From the NCBI RefSeq assembly GCF_023195695.1, contig NZ_JALPQG010000004.1:62001-126000 (forward strand): 64,000 nucleotides of DNA. Reading direction: 5' to 3'. The notes below the pieces were generated by a model. It was not told where the DNA came from, did not search any database, and was given only the letters and a program-made list of their open reading frames with translations. The position numbers and the translations under genes were made by a program. Source of the DNA: Aliiroseovarius sp. S1339 (GTDB taxonomy: Bacteria > Pseudomonadota > Alphaproteobacteria > Rhodobacterales > Rhodobacteraceae). Positions 18,837 through 27,295 of this stretch are shown here, piece by piece; positions within the stretch are counted from its first letter, which is position 1; every line of letters starts with the position of its first letter.

Positions 18837-21005
18837 ATGCTGCCGCTGAATTCCAACCAAATCCCGGCCATGTTCAACCGCGCCTTGGGGCTGGCGCGCG
18901 CGGGCAAGTCGCGCGAGGCATTGGATCTTTTCGCACAATTATCAAAGCTGGCCCCCAAACGGGCCGAGATACCGTTTCACATGGCCCAAATTCATCTGCA
19001 GGCGGGTCGCCCGAAAGACGCAAGCCAACTACTGGCCCGCGCCGTCAAACTCGCCCCGGCTGAGGTGAAGGTATGGCAGGCATATGCCACTGCCGTCGCC
19101 GCCTATGGGAATGATCAGGCCCGGAAGGACGCAAAGGCGCAATTGAAAACCGCCAATCTGGGCCAGCGGGATCGTAAGGCCATCGCCAAAGCCATGGACG
19201 CGACCCAGACCAGCACCGCGCGCGTGTCCTCAAAGGTTTCAGCGGCCGAGATTAATGCGCTTGTCGCGCGTATCAACGCAGGCCAGATGGCCGAGGCCGA
19301 AGCGCAGGCGCATCAACTGATCGCGACACACGGCAAAAGCGAAATCCTGTCGACCATCCACGGTGCCGCCCTTGCCAGTCTGGGCCGCTTGGACGAGGCC
19401 GAGGCCGCCTTTGGCGCCGCCCTAAAGATCGACCCCGATTATGGCGAAGCCGCCGCGCAACTGGGCCAACTCCTCTTGGCGACCGGACGGCGGCACGAGG
19501 CAAAAGAGGTTCTGCTGCAAGCCCGCCGCCTGATCCCACATAACCCAATCGTATTGGGCAATCTGGGCAAGCTCTATCACGATCTGGGCGCGCCACGCGA
19601 AGCGTTGGAATGTCTGGATCTGCTGCTGAAACAAGACCCTGACAACCGGCTTGCCCTTTTGACCCGCGCACAGGCCCATGTGACGCTGGAAAACGCCGTG
19701 CAGGCCATTGCCGATCTGGATCATCTGGAACGTCTTGTCCCGCCCACCGGGGAAACACTCGCGCTTGGGGCGGTGGCGCGTAAACTTGCGGGCGACGCAG
19801 AAGCTGCCCGCGAACGGATCGACGCCGCCCTCAAGGCCGACCCTGACAGCCTGCGCGTTATCACCATTGCCGCCAATCTCTTGCAACAAGAAGGGGCGAT
19901 GGACGCAGCCGACGCGGTGCTGCGCGCGGCCGTGGAACGGGGTGTGCGTTCTGGCGCTGTTTACCGGATGATTGCGCAAGGCAAGAAGCTGGCAGCCGAT
20001 GACCCCCTAGTCGCCGAAATGGAAGCCCTGTGGGCGCGCGATGATTTGCCCGAGGATGGGCGCATGGATCTCGGCTATGGGCTTTTGAAAGTGATGGAGG
20101 ATGCGGGCGACTATGAGAAAGCCTGGCACTACCTGTCGCGCGCAAACCAGATCATGGCCAAGCTTCACCCCCATGACCAAACCAAGGCGCAACGCGATTT
20201 TGATCGCCTGACAGCGTTTCTCGACGGGTTCGACGCGGACCGGATCGGCAAGGTCGGCTATCAAGACAACCAGACCATTTTCATCACCGGCCTGCCGCGG
20301 TCTGGCACCACGTTGGTGGAACAAATTCTTGCCAGCCATTCGACCGTCACCGGCGGCGACGAGCTAGGCATCCTGCACCCGATGGCGTTTCAGGCGGTGG
20401 CGAAGACCGACCGCGACGGTGGCACCATTGCGGACATGACCCCGACGCAGCTAGAAACGTTAGGGCGTGACTATCAGGCGGCCATCGACATTCGCGTGCC
20501 GGGGGCGAAGCGGATCACCGACAAGACAATCTCGACCTATCAGATTGCGCCTTTGGCGTGGCTGTCACTGCCCAATGCCAAGATCGTCGCATTGCGCCGC
20601 GACCCGCGTGACAATCTGTGGTCGATCTTCAAAAATCGGTTCGTAACCGGATTGCACCTTTATTCTTATGCACAAGCTGACCTTGTCGAAACCTACCGGC
20701 TCTTCACCAAATATTTGGCACTTTGGCGCGACATGGCCCCCGACCGTATTTACGAGATCGAGTATGAAACGCTGGTGGCCAACCCAGAACAAGAAGTGCG
20801 CAAGCTGCTGGAGTTCTGCGGGTTGGAGTGGGAAGACGCCTGCCTTGATTTTCACAAGACCGACCGGAATGTGAAAACCCTGTCACTGGCGCAGGTGCGC
20901 CAGCCGCTTTACAACTCGTCCATCGGAAAATGGCGCAATTACGAGGCGCATCTGAGCGAAATGGTCGACGGGTTGAAGGGGCTGGACGGCGTGCCAGAGG
21001 ACTGA
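18837..21005 (+). CDS. TPR-repeat sulfotransferase
   Basis: 722 residues. The N-terminal ~420 residues are tandem tetratricopeptide repeats (units such as GRLDEAEAAFGAALKIDPDY and GAPREALECLDLLLKQDPDN). The C-terminal ~250 residues are a Sulfotransfer domain with the PAPS-binding loop ITGLPRSGTTLVEQILASH and the later ALRRDPRDNLWSIF, the 3'-phosphate-binding motif. It probably transfers sulfate from PAPS to a protein or polysaccharide recognised by the repeats. ATG 18837 has AAGGAG at 7 bases; a GTG at 18834 is adjacent. No linked partner gene hints at the acceptor. Confidence 0.88.
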   Translation: MLPLNSNQIPAMFNRALGLARAGKSREALDLFAQLSKLAPKRAEIPFHMAQIHLQAGRPKDASQLLARAVKLAPAEVKVWQAYATAVAAYGNDQARKDAKAQLKTANLGQRDRKAIAKAMDATQTSTARVSSKVSAAEINALVARINAGQMAEAEAQAHQLIATHGKSEILSTIHGAALASLGRLDEAEAAFGAALKIDPDYGEAAAQLGQLLLATGRRHEAKEVLLQARRLIPHNPIVLGNLGKLYHDLGAPREALECLDLLLKQDPDNRLALLTRAQAHVTLENAVQAIADLDHLERLVPPTGETLALGAVARKLAGDAEAARERIDAALKADPDSLRVITIAANLLQQEGAMDAADAVLRAAVERGVRSGAVYRMIAQGKKLAADDPLVAEMEALWARDDLPEDGRMDLGYGLLKVMEDAGDYEKAWHYLSRANQIMAKLHPHDQTKAQRDFDRLTAFLDGFDADRIGKVGYQDNQTIFITGLPRSGTTLVEQILASHSTVTGGDELGILHPMAFQAVAKTDRDGGTIADMTPTQLETLGRDYQAAIDIRVPGAKRITDKTISTYQIAPLAWLSLPNAKIVALRRDPRDNLWSIFKNRFVTGLHLYSYAQADLVETYRLFTKYLALWRDMAPDRIYEIEYETLVANPEQEVRKLLEFCGLEWEDACLDFHKTDRNVKTLSLAQVRQPLYNSSIGKWRNYEAHLSEMVDGLKGLDGVPED

Positions 21006-21029
21006 GCGCCCCCCCTGCCCGTCCTTCGA

Positions 21030-21911
21030 CTAAAGGTCCTGCTGCGCCCCGATCTCTCCCACCGCGCGACCAAGGTCGGCGGATAGGCGCACATAAACCT
21101 GATCCAGCGCTTCAAACATCGCGTGGTTCAGCGCGTGCCCCGCTTCGGTTTCCGAAAATGCAACGTAAGCCTCCAGCACCTCTGCTGACACGGGGTCATA
21201 GGCGGTCGACAGGAAGGCAAACAGCCATTCGGATGTGTCGCGTCGGATTTCGACCTCTTGCGACCACACTTCGAACAGGATTTCCTGCTCGGTCAGTTTC
21301 TCACCGGGCACCGGATGGGCATCCGTCAACGCGCGCAAGAAGGCATAATTTGAATTGAGCGCGCCCATGACATTGCGTTCGACAAGGTCGTTAACCTCGA
21401 CAAAATGCACGATTACGTCCTCGTGCGGCGTCAGGGCGCGACCGCTAAGCCAGGCACTGCGCGCGCGGGTTTCGACATCGCCTTCCATAAACGCCCGGCG
21501 CGCTGTGATCTCTAGCTCGACAACGTTCTGGATGTCCTCGGATTTATAGAAGTCGCAGAGCGCATCTAAGTGGGCGGCATCCAGCGACGCCTCCATCGCC
21601 TGTTCGGCTTCGACCTGCAGACGGTCGGAATCATAGATCGCCTGCACCCGCTTGCGCCACGGATCACCACCGGGATGGCCCAGAAGATCAACATCGGCCT
21701 CCAGCGCCATACTGGCACCTTCCTCGCGCATGATCTCGACAAGATCATCTAGCCGCAGAAGCGACCAAAGTTCGTCATAAGCTTGTGTCTCGGTCTGCGC
21801 AGCCGCTCCTGCATCACGGCTGGCCGCATAGGACACAGATGGCACAGAAAGCACCAAGAGGGCTGACAGCGCCGCTGCAACGCAAAGGGTTTGCCGCAGT
21901 CCGGGTTTCAT
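21030..21911 (-). CDS. Exported DUF2059 protein (second of a pair)
   Basis: 293 residues with a Sec signal peptide (LCVAAALSALLVLSVPSVSYA). The body is helical and resembles its upstream neighbour, sharing DLVEIMREEG and the late HALNHAMFEALDQVY region typical of DUF2059 proteins. The family is periplasmic, and its function is unknown. It starts at ATG 21911 inside the upstream stop (TGATG). It is longer and more divergent than its neighbour. Confidence 0.7.
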   Translation of the reverse strand: MKPGLRQTLCVAAALSALLVLSVPSVSYAASRDAGAAAQTETQAYDELWSLLRLDDLVEIMREEGASMALEADVDLLGHPGGDPWRKRVQAIYDSDRLQVEAEQAMEASLDAAHLDALCDFYKSEDIQNVVELEITARRAFMEGDVETRARSAWLSGRALTPHEDVIVHFVEVNDLVERNVMGALNSNYAFLRALTDAHPVPGEKLTEQEILFEVWSQEVEIRRDTSEWLFAFLSTAYDPVSAEVLEAYVAFSETEAGHALNHAMFEALDQVYVRLSADLGRAVGEIGAQQDL

Positions 21912-22741
21912 CACAGCTCCTGCTCTGGACGCAGATCGGCCAGACGGCTGGCCAGCGTTTCATACCGTTCCGCCATGATCTGGTATTGAACGGCGTTTAG
22001 AATCTCATAGACCTGCCCCATTTTCGGGTCTTGCAACGCGGCCAGATAGTCGATCAGTTCTTCGTCGGACAGATCACGATAGGCATAGGCGTTTGCCACA
22101 AGGCTATTTACTTCGATATTTTGTCGCATCTCGCCCGCCTGTTCCAACAGCATCAGACGCAGGTCTTCCTCGGAAATATCAAAGTCGCTGACCCCGGCCG
22201 CCACCGCCGCCATCAGATAGCGGACTTGGATTTCCACGATGGATTTGATAGCCGTTTCGGTCGACCCAATAGCTTTGCCCATTTCGCGAAACAACTCAAG
22301 CCGGATGCTGTTTTGGTCCAGCAACTCACCCGTCAGTCGTTCACCCTCGGCGTATTTTTCTGTGTCATCGGCCATATGGCTTTCGTTTTCGACCTCAACC
22401 AACCGTTGGCCCAGAGTGCTGCTGTAGAAATCCGCGCCGTGATTCAGCAGCTCATCCGGCATAACGGCGCCAATCATCTCGACCGCCTCTGAGATCATCT
22501 CATCGGGGTTGAAAACCTCCTCCGCCAGTTTGACCCACTGACGACCAAACATATCGGGATCTTCGCCCGTTAGGGCAGGCCCGGCCATGGCCCCTTGCTG
22601 GATCGAGGCAATCGCCACGTCAAAGCCCGTAACCTCCAAGAATTCGCGGATGTCTTGTTCTTCGGCGGCCTGCGCCACTGGCACCGCCCCCAGCACCATG
22701 AAAACAAAGGCAAACACCGGCACCAATCTGTTGAGTTTCAT
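21911..22741 (-). CDS. Exported DUF2059 protein (first of a pair)
   Basis: 276 residues with a signal peptide (LVPVFAFVFMVLGAVPVAQA) and a helical body. MADDTEKYAEG, EELIDYLAALQDPKMGQVYEI and NAVQYQIMAERYETLASRL match the DUF2059 pattern of short helical hairpins ending in a conserved C-terminal helix. It is secreted to the periplasm and coupled to a paralogue by overlapping stop and start codons. The function is unknown. Confidence 0.75.
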   Translation of the reverse strand: MKLNRLVPVFAFVFMVLGAVPVAQAAEEQDIREFLEVTGFDVAIASIQQGAMAGPALTGEDPDMFGRQWVKLAEEVFNPDEMISEAVEMIGAVMPDELLNHGADFYSSTLGQRLVEVENESHMADDTEKYAEGERLTGELLDQNSIRLELFREMGKAIGSTETAIKSIVEIQVRYLMAAVAAGVSDFDISEEDLRLMLLEQAGEMRQNIEVNSLVANAYAYRDLSDEELIDYLAALQDPKMGQVYEILNAVQYQIMAERYETLASRLADLRPEQEL

Positions 22742-22907
22742 CGGACTTACGGCCCCTTCGGCTGGTCAATTCCCCCGCAGACTAGCCCCGCACACACCAA
22801 GTGCCAAGGTCTGCCCGATCACGAAACCGCAGGTCGGCGGTGAATTGTGCAAAAAATGGCTTGCACATGGCGCGCGGGCGATTTATCCCCCGCCGCAAGA
22901 CCCCCGC

Positions 22908-22997
22908 GGAGAGGTGCCGGAGTGGTCGAACGGGGCGGTCTCGAAAACCGTTGTGGGTGCAAGCCTACCCAGGGTTCGAATCCCTGTCTCTCCGCCA
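22908..22997 (+). tRNA. tRNA-Ser (anticodon CGA), integration target
   Basis: The gene starts GGAGAGGTGCCGGAGTGGT and ends TCTCTCCGCCA with CCA encoded. The anticodon loop TCTCGAAAA gives anticodon CGA for UCG codons. A long class II variable arm and the T-loop GTTCGAATC are present. Its last 14 bases are repeated at 31338-31351, and an integrase gene follows it, so this is the attachment gene of the element. The tRNA remains intact. Confidence 0.96.
22984..22997 (+). repeat. attL core (tRNA-Ser 3' end)
   Basis: CTGTCTCTCCGCCA forms the last 14 bases of the tRNA gene, including CCA. It is identical to the copy at 31338-31351 in direct orientation. Confidence 0.88.
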
Positions 22998-23085
22998 TTT
23001 ACCCCAAGATCGCTGTTTCGTAACGCGCTGATAATAGTGCGAATTTCGGCGTTTTCGCGCTTATGGCGGTTCCCGGTCCGCTTGA

Positions 23086-23120
23086 TTTGCTGCACATTTT
23101 GCTACACAATTTGCTGCACA
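23086..23120 (+). repeat. Left arm-type repeats (three TTTGCTGCACA units, 12-bp period)
   Basis: Units start at 23086, 23098 and 23110. The first and third are TTTGCTGCACA and the middle is TTTGCTACACA. The exact 12-bp spacing, direct orientation and reappearance at the other end (31242 and 31254) fit integrase or excisionase arm-binding sites. The third unit ends five bases before the GGAGG of the integrase gene, so binding would also affect integrase expression. Confidence 0.75.
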
Positions 23121-23139
23121 AACGCGGAGGTTTTCCGTC

Positions 23140-24408
23140 ATTAGCATTGCAAAGAGAGGCCGTCTCTACCATCTCCGCCGCCGCGTTCCGCGCCGGTATG
23201 GAGGGGTTGAGCTACGCGAAACGGTCTGGATCAGCCTGCATACGGACTCCGAGATGGTTGCCAGGAGCAAGGCGGATCGCGCGTGGAGCCAGATGATTGA
23301 GGCATGGGAGGCGCGGTTGGCTGGGGATAGCCGCGACGCGGAGGCCCGCTATGAGGCCGCGCGGGAGCTGGCCCGAGTTCGCGGCTTTCGGTATCTGGAC
23401 GCAAGTTCTGTGGCGGAACTTCCGGTCGGCGACGTTTTGGAGCGCGTTGAGGCCATCCCTGCGCCTGCGAACCAACCGGATAGGGTCGAGGCTGCAGCCC
23501 TTCTCGGCACCATCCCCGAACCCCGCATAACGGTCACCAAGGCGCTCGAGCTCTACTGGACGCTTGCGCGTGAGAAGACCTTCGGCAAAAGCGAAGACCA
23601 ATTGCGCCGTTGGGAAGCCCCCCGGAACAAAGCCATCAAGAATTTCGTTGCGGTCGTCGGTGACAAGGAGATCGCGAACATCACCCGCGACGACATGCTC
23701 GACTTCCGCCAGCACTGGCTCGACCGGATCGAGGCAGGTGAAGTGACGGCGAATTCCGCGAACAAGGACCTGATCCATCTGGGCGACGTGCTCAAGACGG
23801 TGAACACGATGAAGCGGCTTGGGTTGTCGCTGCCGCTTGGCGAGCTGTCCTTCAAGGAGGGCGAGGCAAGGACCCGCCCGCCCTTCAGCGAAGACTGGAT
23901 CAGAACGAGGCTGTTGGCACCCGGCGCGCTGGAAGGGTTGAACGGCGAAGCGCGCGGCCTGCTGTTGGGGATGGTGAACACAGGCTTTCGCCCGTCCGAG
24001 GGGACAGCGCTGACGGCGGACACGATCCGGCTCGACCATAACGTGCCGCACATCTCGATTGAACCGACAGGCCGTCAGTTGAAGAGCCAGTACGCCCGCC
24101 GCATGATCCCGCTGACGGGCGTATCGCTGGAGGCCTTCAAGGAATTCCCCGAGGGGTTTCCGCGCTACCGTGACAGCGCCACATTGAGCGCGACTGTGAA
24201 CAAATTCCTCCGAGGCAAAGGGATGTTGGAGACGCCGCGCCACTCCTTCTACTCGTTGCGACATTCCTTTGAAGACCGCATGCTGGCCGCCGGGATCGAT
24301 GATCGCATTCGCCGCGACCTTTTCGGTCACCGGCTTGATCGTGAGCGGTATGGCAAGGGCGCGTCACTGGAACATGTCGCCGAGCTTGTCGCCCGGATCG
24401 CCTTCTGA
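23140..24408 (+). CDS. int: Tyrosine site-specific integrase
   Basis: A tyrosine recombinase with a SAM-like core-binding domain (from ITVTKALELYWTLA) and a catalytic domain with GFRPSEG (first Arg), HSFYSLRHSF (His-x-x-Arg) and FGHRLDRERYG (His and Tyr nucleophile). It integrates and excises the surrounding element at tRNA-Ser. The first ATG is at 23254, but family-like sequence (RGRLYHLRRRVPRRYGGVEL) continues in frame upstream of it. A GGAGG at 23126-23130 precedes an in-frame ATT at 23140 and another at 23146. I therefore take a rare ATT start; 23254 would give a shortened 384-residue protein lacking the N-terminal arm-binding region. Confidence 0.88.
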   Translation: MSIAKRGRLYHLRRRVPRRYGGVELRETVWISLHTDSEMVARSKADRAWSQMIEAWEARLAGDSRDAEARYEAARELARVRGFRYLDASSVAELPVGDVLERVEAIPAPANQPDRVEAAALLGTIPEPRITVTKALELYWTLAREKTFGKSEDQLRRWEAPRNKAIKNFVAVVGDKEIANITRDDMLDFRQHWLDRIEAGEVTANSANKDLIHLGDVLKTVNTMKRLGLSLPLGELSFKEGEARTRPPFSEDWIRTRLLAPGALEGLNGEARGLLLGMVNTGFRPSEGTALTADTIRLDHNVPHISIEPTGRQLKSQYARRMIPLTGVSLEAFKEFPEGFPRYRDSATLSATVNKFLRGKGMLETPRHSFYSLRHSFEDRMLAAGIDDRIRRDLFGHRLDRERYGKGASLEHVAELVARIAF

Positions 24409-24626
24409 CCCAGCAAGGCATGCGCCCGGCGCTGCACTTGTGTGAGCCGCGTCTCTTCCTTCACGGCTGCGGCCAGTTCCGCCTCAAGACGCTCGAAGAT
24501 CGGTGTAAACGCTGCGTCCTGGACAACGAGCTTCGACACCTTCATGAGCGCCGCCTCGATCCGCGCGGCATCGACCGTCCGGGACGGACGGGGCTGCTGC
24601 TGGGAAGGGCCAGTCAAAGGTGTCAT
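24327..24626 (-). CDS. Small hypothetical protein antisense to the integrase tail
   Basis: A 99-residue frame beginning MTPLTGPSQQQPRPSRT, with a helical centre (DAARIEAALMKVSKLVVQDA, then AFTPIFERLEAELAAAVKEE). Its composition and the amphipathic helices look like a real protein rather than a shadow. It converges on the integrase and overlaps its last 82 bases. Several in-frame ATGs exist (24626 and 24638), and no good ribosome site is seen. It may be a regulator carried by this element type; the function is unknown. Confidence 0.45.
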   Translation of the reverse strand: MTPLTGPSQQQPRPSRTVDAARIEAALMKVSKLVVQDAAFTPIFERLEAELAAAVKEETRLTQVQRRAHALLGQKAIRATSSATCSSDAPLPYRSRSSR

Positions 24627-25161
24627 GCAAGATAGCATGGAGCCATGCGTTCGGCTTGTGCAGATCACGCAGACCGTCCGCGCAAAACGGCTTGCCACAG
24701 CGTACAAAACGGACAGTTGGATTGTCCGGCGCATCGGCGTCTCGCGATGAATTCGACCGGCGACCGCCATGCCTCAGAGCGATATTGCCGAGCTTCGAAT
24801 CATCCCGGTCCGGTTGGCTGCGCAGGCACGTTGGCGGCATGATGAACATCACGCATTGGGCTTTTTGGGAGGGCCGACGGGAGCTACGGAAGGGGATGGC
24901 AAGATAAAGCGAGTTCCTCGCTGCCCGGGCCTGTGGCCCTAAGCTGTTGTCTGCACATTGTTTTTCGGCGTGATATCCGATGGGCCGCACCGTGCCGTGC
25001 GGCAGGGTTTTCCGTTTTTCTCAATGATATCAATAGTTAGACGTGGCACGCCGCGCGGTGTGTTCGCGCTGGAACCCGCTACAGCCTCTCTTTGCACGCC
25101 AGGCTTCGACGCCCCTCAAACGCTGCTTGATTGACCCAGAATGGGCGTCGATCGTGGTCCC
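24627..25161. other. Gap before the relaxase gene; possible oriT region
   Basis: No gene is supportable. A short frame at 24769-24942 (57 codons) has no recognisable features. The inverted repeat at 24984-25003 lies about 160 bases before the relaxase start, the usual place for a transfer origin. Confidence 0.4.
24984..25003. repeat. Inverted repeat, candidate oriT hairpin
   Basis: GCCGCAC and GTGCGGC (7-bp perfect arms, 6-base loop), followed on the plus strand by AGGGTTTTCCGTTTTTC. It could be the relaxase recognition hairpin of an origin of transfer, or a simple terminator-like hairpin. Position is the main argument for oriT. Confidence 0.35.
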
Positions 25162-27246
25162 ATGACCCGAGATGAGAACGACCTCCGCATCCGTCCCGGT
25201 AAGGTCCGGGACCGCGCCCAGAGCGCCCCACGCGTGCAGCGCCCGGCACGAGGCTTCCTGGCCGACGTGCATCGAGCAATCCGCCGGGCGGGCGGTGACC
25301 CGAACAGGCTGGCCGGGAAGAGGAAGGCAAGCGGACGGTTCAACGCCCGTGGCCGGGGTGCCAAGGTGGCGGCGCAGTTGAAAGGCCGGAGTCCTTGGTC
25401 CCGAAGCGCTGACGGGACCCGAACCCGCGCCCGTCGGGTGACCGTGAAAGCGCGGATCGTGAAGCTGAATCCGCAGCGCGGTGCGTCGCGCGGGCGGTCA
25501 TTTGTCAGTGCAAAGGCGGTCGATGCGCATCTGCGGTATCTGGAGCGTGACGGTGTCACGCTGGACGGCGAAAAGGGTCAGGTCTATTCGGCGGATCAAG
25601 ACACAGCCGACGGTCGGGACTTCCTCGACCGGGGCCGTGAGGACCGCCATCAGTTCCGATTCATCGTCTCCGCAGAAGACGGTGTCGAGCTTGCCGACAT
25701 GCGCCAGACGACCCGAGATATCATGGCGCAGATGGAAGCCGATCTTCAAACTCGGCTCGATTGGGTCGCGGTCGATCACTACAACACCGGGCATCCGCAC
25801 ACCCACATTCTGGTCCGGGGGATCACCGATGACGGCAAGATTCTGAACATCGCAGGAGATTACATCGCGCATGGGGTCCGCGAACGGGCGACCGACATCG
25901 TGACACTGGAACTTGGACACCAGACCGACCTCGAGGTGACCGACCAGCTGCGCCGCGAAGTGCACGCCGAGCGCTTTACCCGGCTCGACCGGATGCTGAT
26001 GGCCGAGCAGAGGGCGAACAACGAATTTGCTGATCTGCGACCGGACAAGGACATGCTGGAGACGATGAAGCGGAATCGCGCGCTGTTGATCGGCAGGGCG
26101 CAGTATCTGGAAAAACTCGGTCTTGCTGAACAGAGCGCGCCGGGTGTCTGGCATCTGGACGACAGCACGGAACCTACGCTGCGTGCGATGGGGGAGCGCG
26201 GCGATATCATCAAATCGATGTATCGCGCGTTGGATGCCAACGATCTGGCGGCGCAGCGCGGGGCGGCACAGCTCACGATGCACCGAGACGGACTGCAGCA
26301 GCAGATCGCTGGCCGCGTTCTTGCCAAGGAACTCGCGGGCGACGGGTCTGGCGACCGGATGCAGCTGGTCATCGACGGGACCGATGGCCGCGTGCACCAG
26401 ATCGAGCTGCGTGCCGATCATTGCGAGGGGATCGGACGCGGCATGATCGTGTCGGCAACACCGCCGCCAACGGAGCCAAGAGCGGCTGACCGGAACATAC
26501 TCGCGGCCACAAAAAGCGACGGCACCTATAAACCGTCGCGGCACATCGAGATGGCCCGGGAACAAGAGATCAGCCCCAATCCGGCCCGATTTGTCGCGGC
26601 CCATGTGCGGCGGCTCGAAGCCCTGCGGCGAGCGGGGATCGTCGAGCGGAGAAGTGACGATCACTGGAAAGTGCCGACGGACCTGCCCAGACAGGGGCTT
26701 GCACATGATCGCAAACGCCACGGCCATGGCCCGCGTATGACCCTGCTCTCGCCAATCAGTCTGGACCGGCAAGTAACCCACGATGGCGCGACCTGGCTCG
26801 ATAGGGAATTGACCGCGCAGAGGCGGGGCGCGGTCAGAGAAACGGGCTTCGGTGCAGAGGCAGGCCGGGCGATGGACCAACGCAAGCGCGTGCTGGTGAC
26901 GCGCGGAGATGCAGTCGATCTCGGCAATGGTCGCATACGCGCGCCGCGAGACCTCATCCAGCGCCTCGAGGCGCGTGAGGTCGAACGCGTCGGGCGCGCG
27001 ATGGCTGCGGAACAAGGAAGAAAATGGAAGCCCGTGACACCCGGCAGCCAGTTTGCAGGCCAACTCACCGGCAGCACGCAACTGGCCAGCGGACGCTTCG
27101 CGATGATCGACGACGGCTTAGGGTTCAGCCTCGTGCCGTGGAACACCACATTGGAGCGGCGCATCGGGCTGCAAGTGTCCGGGGTTGGCATGTCCGGCGG
27201 CGGGATAGACTGGACGTTCGGAAGGCAGCGAGGGCTGGGGTTGTAG
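25162..27246 (+). CDS. rlxS: Relaxase/mobilization nuclease (VirD2-like RlxS, DUF3363 C-terminus)
   Basis: 694 residues. After an N-terminal basic region, RHQFRFIVSAED (residues 162-173) and DHYNTGHPHTHILVRG with the His triad H211/H213/H215 are the metal-binding motifs of Ti-plasmid-type relaxases. The C-terminal two thirds match DUF3363. It should nick oriT and pilot single-stranded DNA to a helper's secretion channel. The start MTRDENDLRIRPG is the family-like N-terminus; an ATG 21 bases upstream is also in frame. No coupling protein or mating-pore gene is nearby, which marks the element as mobilizable rather than self-transmissible. Confidence 0.9.
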   Translation: MTRDENDLRIRPGKVRDRAQSAPRVQRPARGFLADVHRAIRRAGGDPNRLAGKRKASGRFNARGRGAKVAAQLKGRSPWSRSADGTRTRARRVTVKARIVKLNPQRGASRGRSFVSAKAVDAHLRYLERDGVTLDGEKGQVYSADQDTADGRDFLDRGREDRHQFRFIVSAEDGVELADMRQTTRDIMAQMEADLQTRLDWVAVDHYNTGHPHTHILVRGITDDGKILNIAGDYIAHGVRERATDIVTLELGHQTDLEVTDQLRREVHAERFTRLDRMLMAEQRANNEFADLRPDKDMLETMKRNRALLIGRAQYLEKLGLAEQSAPGVWHLDDSTEPTLRAMGERGDIIKSMYRALDANDLAAQRGAAQLTMHRDGLQQQIAGRVLAKELAGDGSGDRMQLVIDGTDGRVHQIELRADHCEGIGRGMIVSATPPPTEPRAADRNILAATKSDGTYKPSRHIEMAREQEISPNPARFVAAHVRRLEALRRAGIVERRSDDHWKVPTDLPRQGLAHDRKRHGHGPRMTLLSPISLDRQVTHDGATWLDRELTAQRRGAVRETGFGAEAGRAMDQRKRVLVTRGDAVDLGNGRIRAPRDLIQRLEAREVERVGRAMAAEQGRKWKPVTPGSQFAGQLTGSTQLASGRFAMIDDGLGFSLVPWNTTLERRIGLQVSGVGMSGGGIDWTFGRQRGLGL

Positions 27247-27295
27247 GCAATACACGTGGCATCGGCCATTATGTCGCAAAGATCGCCTAAGTGGC

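Noticed and set aside
24769-24942. 57-codon plus-strand frame before the relaxase
   Set aside because: No ribosome site, no recognisable features; it lies in the probable oriT region.
25498-27081. 527-codon open frame on the minus strand
   Set aside because: It lies exactly opposite the relaxase gene and shows no family features; it is a GC-rich shadow.
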